Shown piece after piece: positions 27,475-36,100 of a stretch of DNA of 64,000 nucleotides. Positions within the stretch are counted from its first letter, which is position 1; each line of letters starts with the position of its first letter. Origin of the DNA: Candidatus Hydrogenedens sp. (GTDB lineage Bacteria > Hydrogenedentota > Hydrogenedentia > Hydrogenedentales > Hydrogenedentaceae). The notes below the pieces were generated by a model, which made no database searches, was not told the DNA's origin, and was given only the letters and a program-made list of their open reading frames with translations. The stretch lies in the NCBI GenBank assembly GCA_035361075.1, contig DAOSBX010000015.1, forward strand, positions 1-64,000, given 5' to 3'. Made by a program: the position numbers and the translations under genes.

Positions 27475-28575
27475 ATGACACTAAGAAAAAATGTGGCAAT
27501 ATTTACTATATCCTTATTATTTTTAACCCCCTATCTATATGCTCAACATCATTCTGCAGATTACAAACCGCCTTTTTATGTTATTCAATTATCAGAACTA
27601 CTTCGCGTAATTCAAATATACAATTACGGTTCATACCATTGTTCCCCTGGTTCTGAAGATGGATATGCCTTAGGTCCAGGCAATAACAGTTGCCAACCTC
27701 ATAATTCGGATTATAATCCTCAAAACTGGCAAATATCCTTTGATGAAGTTTTAAGATTAGTACAACTTTATAAGAGCGATTCATACAAAATAGATAGTAC
27801 AGGTGAGGATGGTTTCCAATTAGGCACAGCAACTGAACTAACTCCAGGGACAAAGTCTCAATTTTTAGGGATAACGTTTGTTTGGATTCCATCAGGTTCA
27901 TTTTATATGGGGACAACCAAATCCCCAAATGACTTAGTAAACCTTTATGGTGGAACCGCTTCACTTTACACTTCCGAATATCCTCAACATCTTGTAGTTA
28001 TATCTCGCGGATTCTGGATGAGTGAAACAGAGATTACTCAACAACAATGGCAAAATATCATGGGTTATAACAATTCCAATAATAAAGGAGATAATCTACC
28101 TGTAGAAAATCTAACATGGGAAGAATGCCAAAAATTTATTGATAAAATAAATACTATGGGTTCAGGTACATTCCGTTTACCTACCGAAGCAGAATGGGAA
28201 TATGCATGTCGAGCAGGTTCCACTACCGAATTCTATTTTGGTGACGATGCGTCACAATTAGATAACTACGGTTGGCATTACAATAACAGTAATTACCAAA
28301 CACACCCTGTAGGCCAAAAACTCCCAAACGCATGGGGATTGTACGATATGCATGGGAATGTATGGGAATGGTGTCAAGATTGGTATGATGCTAATTATTA
28401 TCAATACTCTCCATCTATTGACCCAAATGGTCCTGCATCAGGCAAATATAAAGTATTACGTGGTGGTACTTGTTTGCGAACATCTGCTCGTTGTCGTTCT
28501 GCTTTTCGTTCATGGAATGCCCCAGACTTATCTATGCCAGACCAAGGATTTAGAATATGCAAAATGCCAGATTAA
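27475..28575 (+). CDS. Exported SUMF1/FGE-fold protein with N-terminal dockerin-like pair
   Basis: The 366-residue protein has a signal peptide (1-23), then two copies of a dockerin-like unit (about 25-120): H-S-A-D-Y...L-S-E-L-L-R-V-I-Q-I-Y ending E-D-G-Y-A-L-G, and N-S-D-Y...D-E-V-L-R-L-V-Q-L-Y ending E-D-G-F-Q-L-G. The rest is a SUMF1/FGE-sulfatase domain with F-V-W-I-P-S-G-S-F-Y-M-G, E-T-E-I-T-Q-Q-Q-W, R-L-P-T-E-A-E-W-E-Y-A and M-H-G-N-V-W-E-W-C-Q-D-W. True formylglycine-generating enzymes have a C-x4-C copper site. Here the corresponding stretch, R-G-G-T-C-L-R-T-S-A-R-C-R, is C-x6-C, so sulfatase activation is doubtful. Its end overlaps the next gene by 19 bases. Confidence 0.82.
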   Translation: MTLRKNVAIFTISLLFLTPYLYAQHHSADYKPPFYVIQLSELLRVIQIYNYGSYHCSPGSEDGYALGPGNNSCQPHNSDYNPQNWQISFDEVLRLVQLYKSDSYKIDSTGEDGFQLGTATELTPGTKSQFLGITFVWIPSGSFYMGTTKSPNDLVNLYGGTASLYTSEYPQHLVVISRGFWMSETEITQQQWQNIMGYNNSNNKGDNLPVENLTWEECQKFIDKINTMGSGTFRLPTEAEWEYACRAGSTTEFYFGDDASQLDNYGWHYNNSNYQTHPVGQKLPNAWGLYDMHGNVWEWCQDWYDANYYQYSPSIDPNGPASGKYKVLRGGTCLRTSARCRSAFRSWNAPDLSMPDQGFRICKMPD

Positions 28576-31500
28576 AATTGTTGCCTCTTATCTTATTACT
28601 CACTGTGCCTTCCTTTTTTACTACATATATTTATGGATTATCTCTCACTACTACTCCCCTATTTTTTGAACCCAACTTGCATCGATTCTCATCTGATGTC
28701 CTGTTTTATTCCTCATCAACACCTATTTCTGTCGCATGTTATAAAGATTCCATTATCTTTCACGACATATACTCAAATATATATTTAAAAGTGAGTTTTA
28801 ACAAAAGCAATACACAATCAATCTCTGGTAGCATATCCCTACCTTCATATTCATGTTATTTCGACAAATATTTCAATTCTAAAAATGTTCCCATTATATC
28901 GCCACATTACAAAGCAGTTATTTACAAAGAAATATATCCGAATATCGACTTATATCTTTATGAAAATAGTAAACATTTTGAGTTTGATTTCATCATTTAT
29001 CCCCATGCTAATTGGAATCAAATTTCATTAAACTTTGATGTACTGTCACAAAATACATGGGTTCCAGTTATACCAAAATTATCTAATAATAAAATTATCA
29101 TTACTTATAACAACTCTTACTTTGAGTTTTTTGCTCCTTGTGCTTTTCAATGGATTAATGGACAAAAAAGAACTATTCCAATTAAAATTCTCAATGATAA
29201 TGGAATTAACTTTAATCTATCTGACTCAAATTTTAACCCCAATTATCCACTAATATTAGACCCTACGTTGCTTGCTGGAACATATCTTGGTGGTAATAAT
29301 ACCGATAAAATTATTGATGTAAAAGTAGACTCCGCAGGGAATATATATCTAATTGGTGAAACTAAATCTCCTAATTTTCCAACAAGTTATGGGGTGTTTC
29401 AAAGTAATTTTTTAGGTGGTGATATAACAGGAGATATATTTGTAACAAAGATGAACCCTACTGCAAACCAGATTTTATTCTCCACATTTTTAGGCGGTTC
29501 TGGTGATGACAGTCCAACATGTTTAGAAATTGACTCTTATCGCAACATTTACATAGCAGGTATTACATCCTCTTCGGATTTTCCTATTACCGCAAATGCA
29601 TATCAAAATCAAAAAAGAGGGAATCGTGACAGCTTTTTTGTAAAACTAAGTTCTACTGGACAAAATTTAATATATAGTTCCTATATCGGTGGAAGTGTAG
29701 ATGAAAGTATCATGTCTCTTGATATTTTGCCAAATCAGCAAGTGATATTAACAGGTTGGACACAATCCAATGATTTTCCTGTCGTAGGAGATTCTAATTT
29801 AAATTTAACATTCGGCGGAGGTGGTTTAGATGGTTTTTTGGTGAAATATGATTCTTCATTAAATTTATTATGGAGTGGTTACATTGGCACTTCTGGAATA
29901 GATTTATGTAAAACAGTAAGGTATTATAACAATACATTTATTTTAGGAGGATATACATCATCTCAGAATTTCCCGACTACTTCAGGAACAATACAACCTA
30001 ACTACAGAGGGGGATATTATGATTCGTTTATTATGACATTATCCGCTGAAGATACGTCTCTCATTGCCTCAACGTTCATCGGCGGAAATTTAGCTGATTT
30101 ATGTAATGATTTGTGTTTAGACTCCAATGGAAACATATACATAACAGGAGAAACCTCATCATCAAATTTTCCTGTTACCATTTCTTCATTCCAAGTAAGT
30201 TATGGAGGGGGTGAAAAAGATGCATTTGTAACAAAATTAAATCCGTCACTAAATCAAATCGTGTTCAGTAGTTACTTAGGCGGTAGCAAAACAGAATCAA
30301 GTCTTGGCATTTCATTGGATAGTACCTCTCGTGTGTATGTTGTAGGATATACATATTCTGGAGATTTCCCCGTAATTTATGGAACTTTACAACCTAATTA
30401 TGGAGGGAATCAAGATGCTTTCTTTTCATGCTTTAATCAAAACGGAAGTTTGCTTCAATACAGCACATACTACGGAGGAAATAATGAAGAAAAAGCAAGA
30501 GCACTATTTATTACAAGTTCTAATGTAATGTATATGGTCGGTGAAACTGCCTCTACCATTTTACCTATAACATCAGGAACATATCAGACGACCTTTGCTG
30601 GTGGTAGTTCAGATGGTTTCTTAGCAAGTATCGATGTCTCATCTCCCTTAACAGAAGGAGAAGGACAAACAGAAGGTGGAAATATAGAAGGTACACCTGA
30701 AGGCTCCTTTGAAGGTGAAGGATTGCGCGTCTGGTTAATTGCACCTATTGAACGCACCTTAAATGAAGGAAGTTCCACAACATTTGTTATTGGAATTTCT
30801 GGATACATTGGCACCGTTAACTATCAATGGCAATTTAAGAGTTCTTCAGGTGAAGAATATACCCCCATTCTTTACTCTAATAGCCCCATGTTAACATTAA
30901 GAAATATAAATTTAAGCTCTGCTGGATTCTATCGTTGTAGAGTTTCTGATTCACAAGGAACTGTTTTTTCTTCACCATTTAAATTAAATGTAATTTCTCA
31001 AACGGAAGGGACTCTTGAAGGAGGAACAGAAGGAGGGAATGAAGAGGGAAATATAGAAGGAGAAGGAAATATAGAAGGCAACAATGAAGGTATATTAGAA
31101 GGGATAACTGAAGGTTCTGTTGATGGCACAACAGAAGGAATAATCGCAGAAGGTGAAGGGAACGCATCCGAAGGTAACATTGAAGGAGAAGGTGATGGTG
31201 AAGGTAGTCTAAATTCTCCATGTAACTTGGAAATTCAGGGTTTAGAAACCCACAGTCTTCTAATGGACATGGCACAAAATATTTACTATATTTTTGTACC
31301 AATTGAAGGCACATTAAACGATATTATCATTAACATTTCCCTTACCCATGATGATTTACGACAAATATTAATTCAACTTATTTCCCCAGCAGGAACAGAA
31401 TTATTTTTAATGATTTATCCTTCACAAGGAGGAACCATATTAGACAATGTATTTTTTGATGATTATGCAGAAATTAGCATTACTGAAGGAACAAATCCTT

Positions 31501-31973
31501 TCGCTGGAAGTTATAAACCTATAGGATTTCTGGGCGTTTTAAAAGGTGAACATATCTACGGGATGTGGACATTGCGTATCGTGGACTCACAAACGGGTGG
31601 AAGAGGTTATCTTGAATCGTGGAAACTAATATTTAACACATATTCATGTAATAATGCCGAAGGACAAAATCCAGAAGGAGAAATGAACGATTATCATTCT
31701 GCGGACATAAACCATGACTATACTATTTCATTACCAGAACTATTAAGGGTTATTCAGATATTCAACTCTGGTTCGTATCACTGTGACATAACAGGAGAAG
31801 ACTTTTTTGGATTAGGTACTGGAGACCAAAATTGTGTTAGGCATACTTCTGATTACCTCCCCCCTTATTGGACAATAACCCTACCAGAGTTACTACGACT
31901 TATACAACTATTTAATGTCGGCGGTTATCGTGTTTGCTCTGATAGTGAAGATGGTTTTTGTTTGCCTGAGTAA
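28557..31973 (+). CDS. Large secreted SBBP beta-propeller protein with Ig, P-domain and C-terminal dockerin-like pair
   Basis: A 1138-residue protein. Domains in order: signal peptide (1-27); an N-terminal domain (about 28-235) with I-D-L-Y-L-Y-E-x-S-K-H-F-E-F-D-F, shared with the 1905-residue protein later in the window; about seven SBBP repeats (about 240-700) with D-S-x-G-N-I-Y-[IL]-x-G-x-T and F-P-x-T/I blocks; a Glu-Gly-rich linker (700-722); an Ig-like domain (about 722-812, Y-Q-W-Q-F and G-F-Y-R-C-R-V-S); a second Glu-Gly-rich linker (815-882); a proprotein-convertase-type P domain (884-1031, W-T-L-R-I-V-D); and a dockerin-like pair (1044-1138). The first unit of that pair has a full EF-hand-like loop D-I-N-H-D-Y-T-I-S-L-P-E; the second does not. 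Probably a surface or matrix protein; ligand unknown. Coupled to the upstream SUMF1-type gene. Confidence 0.85.
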   Translation: MQNARLKLLPLILLLTVPSFFTTYIYGLSLTTTPLFFEPNLHRFSSDVLFYSSSTPISVACYKDSIIFHDIYSNIYLKVSFNKSNTQSISGSISLPSYSCYFDKYFNSKNVPIISPHYKAVIYKEIYPNIDLYLYENSKHFEFDFIIYPHANWNQISLNFDVLSQNTWVPVIPKLSNNKIIITYNNSYFEFFAPCAFQWINGQKRTIPIKILNDNGINFNLSDSNFNPNYPLILDPTLLAGTYLGGNNTDKIIDVKVDSAGNIYLIGETKSPNFPTSYGVFQSNFLGGDITGDIFVTKMNPTANQILFSTFLGGSGDDSPTCLEIDSYRNIYIAGITSSSDFPITANAYQNQKRGNRDSFFVKLSSTGQNLIYSSYIGGSVDESIMSLDILPNQQVILTGWTQSNDFPVVGDSNLNLTFGGGGLDGFLVKYDSSLNLLWSGYIGTSGIDLCKTVRYYNNTFILGGYTSSQNFPTTSGTIQPNYRGGYYDSFIMTLSAEDTSLIASTFIGGNLADLCNDLCLDSNGNIYITGETSSSNFPVTISSFQVSYGGGEKDAFVTKLNPSLNQIVFSSYLGGSKTESSLGISLDSTSRVYVVGYTYSGDFPVIYGTLQPNYGGNQDAFFSCFNQNGSLLQYSTYYGGNNEEKARALFITSSNVMYMVGETASTILPITSGTYQTTFAGGSSDGFLASIDVSSPLTEGEGQTEGGNIEGTPEGSFEGEGLRVWLIAPIERTLNEGSSTTFVIGISGYIGTVNYQWQFKSSSGEEYTPILYSNSPMLTLRNINLSSAGFYRCRVSDSQGTVFSSPFKLNVISQTEGTLEGGTEGGNEEGNIEGEGNIEGNNEGILEGITEGSVDGTTEGIIAEGEGNASEGNIEGEGDGEGSLNSPCNLEIQGLETHSLLMDMAQNIYYIFVPIEGTLNDIIINISLTHDDLRQILIQLISPAGTELFLMIYPSQGGTILDNVFFDDYAEISITEGTNPFAGSYKPIGFLGVLKGEHIYGMWTLRIVDSQTGGRGYLESWKLIFNTYSCNNAEGQNPEGEMNDYHSADINHDYTISLPELLRVIQIFNSGSYHCDITGEDFFGLGTGDQNCVRHTSDYLPPYWTITLPELLRLIQLFNVGGYRVCSDSEDGFCLPE

Positions 31974-31982
31974 GAAAATAAA

Positions 31983-32840
31983 CTACTCAATTTCAGCAAA
32001 ACCTATTTCCAATAAGTTATTTGCAATCCTAAACCTTTCTGAAGACTTTTTAGCCCCTAATACAACACTTATCAACCTTTTATTTGCTCTTTTTGCTGTA
32101 GCAACGATACAGTGCCCAGCAGATTTCGTATATCCCGTTTTTATCCCATCGCAACCGACTGTTAAAAATAACAACTCATTCGTATTATCTCTCTCAATTC
32201 CTTCCTTTTCGAGAATAAGCTTCTTCTTTGATGTCCATGACAAAATTAATGGATATTTACAGCACTCTTTGGCAAGTATTGAAATGTCATTGGCTGTTGT
32301 TTTGTCTAAATCGAGACCAGATTTAACAGGGTAACCATTAACAGTGTGATATACTGTCGATTTCATACCTAATTTTTTTGCCATATCATTCATCTCTTGA
32401 ATACATTCTTCTTTGGATTTCCATAATGTCTGTGCTATCAATTCTGCTGATGTATTAGAGGATATTATAGCAATCGCATCCATTAACCAAGACAATTGAT
32501 ATTCCTTATCAGAGGCTATAATAATATCCATCATGTTCTGTGGATATATAGTTTTCTTTACTTTGACTATCTCATTAAGTTCAACTTTACCTGTATTAAC
32601 TTTTTGTGCTACAAGATACATCAACATCATCTTTACTAAACTGGCAGGTGAACGAACTAAATCAGCATATTCTTGTAATAATATCTTATTATTATTCACA
32701 TCTAAACATAACTCACTAATCGGTGTTGTATCCTCATTTTTTGGTGTTGTTTTCTTTATCCTTGTTGCACCAGTTACCATTACAAAAGAATGAGTTATAA
32801 AATCTCTTCTTGAATATTTTTTTAACTTTATTCTCGGCAT
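31983..32840 (-). CDS. Serine-type D-Ala-D-Ala carboxypeptidase family protein (peptidase S11)
   Basis: A 285-residue penicillin-binding-protein-like peptidase. The three active-site motifs are present: S-L-V-K at 67-70, S-N-T at 128-130 and K-T-G at 234-236 (G-I-K-T-G-Y-T). The family trims the terminal D-Ala of peptidoglycan side chains. It lacks the C-terminal beta domain and amphipathic anchor of DacA/DacC. The N-terminus has S-R-R-D-F-I followed by a weakly hydrophobic stretch, which resembles a twin-arginine signal but with a short h-region, so export is likely and its route uncertain. It starts 4 bases after the hybrid kinase stop on the same strand and runs convergent to the SBBP gene. 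Confidence 0.85.
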   Translation of the reverse strand: MPRIKLKKYSRRDFITHSFVMVTGATRIKKTTPKNEDTTPISELCLDVNNNKILLQEYADLVRSPASLVKMMLMYLVAQKVNTGKVELNEIVKVKKTIYPQNMMDIIIASDKEYQLSWLMDAIAIISSNTSAELIAQTLWKSKEECIQEMNDMAKKLGMKSTVYHTVNGYPVKSGLDLDKTTANDISILAKECCKYPLILSWTSKKKLILEKEGIERDNTNELLFLTVGCDGIKTGYTKSAGHCIVATAKRANKRLISVVLGAKKSSERFRIANNLLEIGFAEIE

Positions 32841-32844
32841 ATAA

Positions 32845-35613
32845 CTAATTCTTACTTGTCGTTATTTCTTCAGTGTTTTCTTTTTTTAACAATTCCATCA
32901 ACATTCCAATAAGAAACGGTTTATTCAATATTTTACCTTTTAGCTGATATGGTGAATCTTCAAATCTCAAATTATTTCCTGATAAAATATATATAAGTTT
33001 AAATCCATTCTTTTCTTCTAAATCGTGTAACTTGTCCTTTTCTTCTTTCGTTAAGTCGTCCAAATCTATAATTATTGCATAAGGTTTAAACTTCTCTATC
33101 CACGTCACAATATCGATATATTTTTCTAAAAAGATACAATTCTCGTCGTTATCACTTAATGCCCAATTTATAAATTCTCTCAACATATTTTCAGGCTCAT
33201 AAACTAAAATCAACCTCTCTTTTTTATGATCTGTTTTGTCAGGTAGTGATAGTGCTTCTACTCTTTCACCCGATAATATTCTATTTATTAATTCAATTAA
33301 CAATTTTGCAGAAAATGGCTTTTCTAAAAAGCATATTTTTTCATTTATATGCCTTACATAATCAGTACTAATCTTTATTGCTTCGTCAATTAATATTATT
33401 ATGTCAATACCTTCAAAAACATATTCTTCTTCAATCTTATGTACCAAGGATAAAATATGTTCTGCTTCCTGTTCGTATGTATTTATTAAAATCAAATCTG
33501 GTTGTTTTTCAGTAACCATACGTGTTAATTCATAAATATTTTTTACTCTTTCCATTTTACTTTGTATTTTGACATCTATACTTGATAAAGCGTTATATAA
33601 AGCAGTTTCATTGTCTACTAAAATTATTTTATTTGTAATTTGTTCTCCTTTTATTTCTTCCATAACATTAAAAATACTATCAGGTAAAATTACTGTAAAT
33701 TTACTTCCTTTCCCAGGGACACTATAAACTTCTATCTTCCCGTGATGAGCATCTACAATTCCTTTAGCAACTGCCAGACCAATTCCTGTTCCTTCATACT
33801 TTCGTGTAGGAGAACTATCCACCTGGAAAAACTTTTCAAATATTTTTTCGTGGAATTCAGGTGGAATACCAATTCCTGTATCTGAAACGGATATTTCTAA
33901 TGTTGTGCCCTCCCTTATATTAGCTGAAATCTCTACACAACCACTTATTTCTGTAAATTTAACTGCATTATTTAATAATATACCGATAACCTGACTTATT
34001 TTTTCTCTATCTGCACATACATATATATCATTATCTCCATTTAACCACTTTAATTCCAGCTGTTTAGCAATCACTTTTGGTCTAATAAATGATATATTTT
34101 CTTCCATAAGTTCATTTATAGAAAATAGTTTCTTTCTTATTTGGAGTCCTTTAATCTCCATTCTGCTAAACTCTATCATCTCATTTACCATTCTTAATAA
34201 TCGTTGGGTATTCCTTTGCATTGTTTTTATAGAATGCTCCTGATTTGGAGTTAATGGACCCAAAGAAGAGGATAATAGCATTTCTATGTAACCTTGAATT
34301 GTACTTATGGGCGTCCTTAATTCATGACTAACATTTGAAAGGAAAGCATCTTTGTTTTTCCCATATTGTCTTAATTCTTCATTAAGTTTTTCTAATTGTT
34401 TTGTCCTTTCTTCCAACTCACTTTGCATCTTCTTTTGCTGTCTTAAATCCGAAATAACCAAAGAATACTTGTATTCATTCTCATTGTCAGCTGGAATTAT
34501 GGATACAGAAACTAAGGTTGGCACTTCTTTGTACCCACAACATAAAAAATTGACTTCTTTTCGTCGTTCGACACCAGAAGCATCGAGTATAGATAGTAAT
34601 TTGACCAGATTTATTTTATCTAATAATTCATATATACTCTTTCCTATAATCTGTTCTCTTTCGCTATTGAGCATTGAACAAAAACAGTCATTCACCATTA
34701 TTATTTTGTGCTGACTATCAAGCAATACAAACCCCTCATTCATTGTCAATATAAGTTGTCTCAAATTCTCTTCGGATTCTCTTAATTTCCGTGTTTTTTC
34801 CTCCGCTATTTTTTCCAGTTCCTCTGCATGCTTTCGCACCTTCTCTGACAATACTTTCAACTCCGTTATGTCCTTTACTGTGGCAAGAATTGCTTTGTGT
34901 CGACCTTTTCTATCAAAAATAGGTGTTCCATGAATCCAGAAATATTTTCTTTGCTGGTTAATATCTATTTCTATCTCATACTCTCCACTAATTCCATATC
35001 CTCTTGTTAACCATTTTCTACCTATTTCCTGCACATTATACTTTCTTGCCATTTCTAACACAGACATCCCAATAATTTCTTTCTTGGATACCGATAAGAA
35101 TCTACAAAATTGCTCATTTACATCTACGATGGTGCCATCAGGACTGCTTAAAACAAATCCTTCTGAGATATGTTCCGTCAACACCTTAAACCGTTCAGCA
35201 ATCTCTTCGATATTTTCACTTCGACGAACTAATATAATTGCAAACATTAACATCCCTAAAAGGAAACTGCCAATCCCTATCATTTCAGATATCCTACGTA
35301 TTCCCTCAGGTAATGACTCATACCAATAAGGATTTAATGTAGTGCCTGTAAGTACCCAAAAACCTGCTGATACCAATAATATTATGCCTAATACTAAAAA
35401 AACTCTTTCTATAAATGTTGTATGGTATTTACTTAAAAAAAGGATGGTAAAGAAAGGAGGAATGACAATAGAAATAGCACCCGCAATATATTTCATCAAC
35501 TCCGAAGTTATAATCTCTTGAGTTATAAATAATCCACCAAAACCAACTATAAATGGTAAAACCAATGATAAAAGTCGCTCACGAGACTTAATTACTGCTG
35601 TTCTTTCTTTCAT
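32845..35613 (-). CDS. Hybrid sensor histidine kinase with two degenerate receiver domains
   Basis: A 922-residue membrane kinase. Four hydrophobic helices (about 12-130) are followed by PAS domain 1 (about 140-250, with a PAC end), a coiled region, PAS domain 2 (about 280-395), HisKA with phospho-acceptor His430 in S-H-E-L-R-T-P, and HATPase_c (D-T-G-I-G-I-P and G-T-G-I-G-L-A-V). Two receiver-like domains follow. The first (about 655-785) has N in place of the phospho-acceptor Asp (L-I-L-I-N-T-Y) and only one acidic pocket residue. The second (about 795-915) keeps I-I-I-D-L-D-D but has a weak pocket (V-Y-E-P-E-N). Signal and partners are unknown. Members of such families often act through scaffolding or phosphorelay. 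Confidence 0.88.
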   Translation of the reverse strand: MKERTAVIKSRERLLSLVLPFIVGFGGLFITQEIITSELMKYIAGAISIVIPPFFTILFLSKYHTTFIERVFLVLGIILLVSAGFWVLTGTTLNPYWYESLPEGIRRISEMIGIGSFLLGMLMFAIILVRRSENIEEIAERFKVLTEHISEGFVLSSPDGTIVDVNEQFCRFLSVSKKEIIGMSVLEMARKYNVQEIGRKWLTRGYGISGEYEIEIDINQQRKYFWIHGTPIFDRKGRHKAILATVKDITELKVLSEKVRKHAEELEKIAEEKTRKLRESEENLRQLILTMNEGFVLLDSQHKIIMVNDCFCSMLNSEREQIIGKSIYELLDKINLVKLLSILDASGVERRKEVNFLCCGYKEVPTLVSVSIIPADNENEYKYSLVISDLRQQKKMQSELEERTKQLEKLNEELRQYGKNKDAFLSNVSHELRTPISTIQGYIEMLLSSSLGPLTPNQEHSIKTMQRNTQRLLRMVNEMIEFSRMEIKGLQIRKKLFSINELMEENISFIRPKVIAKQLELKWLNGDNDIYVCADREKISQVIGILLNNAVKFTEISGCVEISANIREGTTLEISVSDTGIGIPPEFHEKIFEKFFQVDSSPTRKYEGTGIGLAVAKGIVDAHHGKIEVYSVPGKGSKFTVILPDSIFNVMEEIKGEQITNKIILVDNETALYNALSSIDVKIQSKMERVKNIYELTRMVTEKQPDLILINTYEQEAEHILSLVHKIEEEYVFEGIDIIILIDEAIKISTDYVRHINEKICFLEKPFSAKLLIELINRILSGERVEALSLPDKTDHKKERLILVYEPENMLREFINWALSDNDENCIFLEKYIDIVTWIEKFKPYAIIIDLDDLTKEEKDKLHDLEEKNGFKLIYILSGNNLRFEDSPYQLKGKILNKPFLIGMLMELLKKENTEEITTSKN

Positions 35614-35635
35614 CTATTGTTTCCTTATTAGTTCA

Positions 35636-36100
35636 TCATTCTTTATTTTTTATTATTCTTTTAACGATATCGTCACATCTCTCATTTTGTACATTTTTAC
35701 TATGACCTTTTATCCATTTCCACGTTACAATATGTCTATCTATCAGCGATTTCAATTCAAACCATAAATCAGCATTTTTCACGTCACCTTTAGTTGTTTT
35801 CCATCCATTATCCATCCATTTAGGCAACCATTCTGTCATCCCCTTTTTTAAATATTCTGAATCTGTATATACAATAACTTCGCATTTTCGTTTCAAGGCT
35901 TTCAGTGCCTCTACCGCAGCTCTCAATTCCATTCGGTTATTTGTCGTATTTTCTTCACTTCCACTGATAACCTTTTCTTTATCACCATATATCAAAATAG
36001 CAGACCAAGCACCCTTACCTGGATTTGGAATACATCCACCATCGGTATAAATTTCTACATGTGGCAAATTATTTTTACTATTATTATCTTTATTGCTCAT
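35636..36100 (-). CDS. rnhA: Ribonuclease HI
   Basis: A 154-residue type 1 RNase H that cleaves RNA in RNA-DNA hybrids. The four acidic catalytic residues are in Y-T-D-G-G-C-I-P-N-P-G, R-M-E-L-R-A-A-V-E-A-L, V-Y-T-D-S-E-Y-L and N-E-R-C-D-D, and the flexible His is in I-K-G-H-S-K-N. Length is typical of the family. Its ATG overlaps the end of the ankyrin lipoprotein gene by 11 bases, an unusual coupling. The hybrid kinase gene starts 22 bases downstream on the same strand. Confidence 0.95.
   Translation of the reverse strand: MSNKDNNSKNNLPHVEIYTDGGCIPNPGKGAWSAILIYGDKEKVISGSEENTTNNRMELRAAVEALKALKRKCEVIVYTDSEYLKKGMTEWLPKWMDNGWKTTKGDVKNADLWFELKSLIDRHIVTWKWIKGHSKNVQNERCDDIVKRIIKNKE

Noticed and set aside
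31000..31210. Short repeated GAAGG-type DNA motifs looking like a microsatellite or CRISPR-like array
   Set aside because: Spacing is irregular and in codon register with the E-G linker; there are no conserved repeats with unique spacers.
30998..31314. Long minus-strand open frames opposite the Glu-Gly-rich linker, giving Ser/Pro-rich or Leu/His-rich peptides
   Set aside because: They are by-products of the repetitive GAA/GGA codons on the plus strand; the plus-strand frame has a signal peptide and recognisable domains.
31915..32334. Plus-strand open frame running past the SBBP stop into the S11 peptidase gene
   Set aside because: It is antisense to a peptidase with all three active-site motifs and does not resemble a protein of its own.
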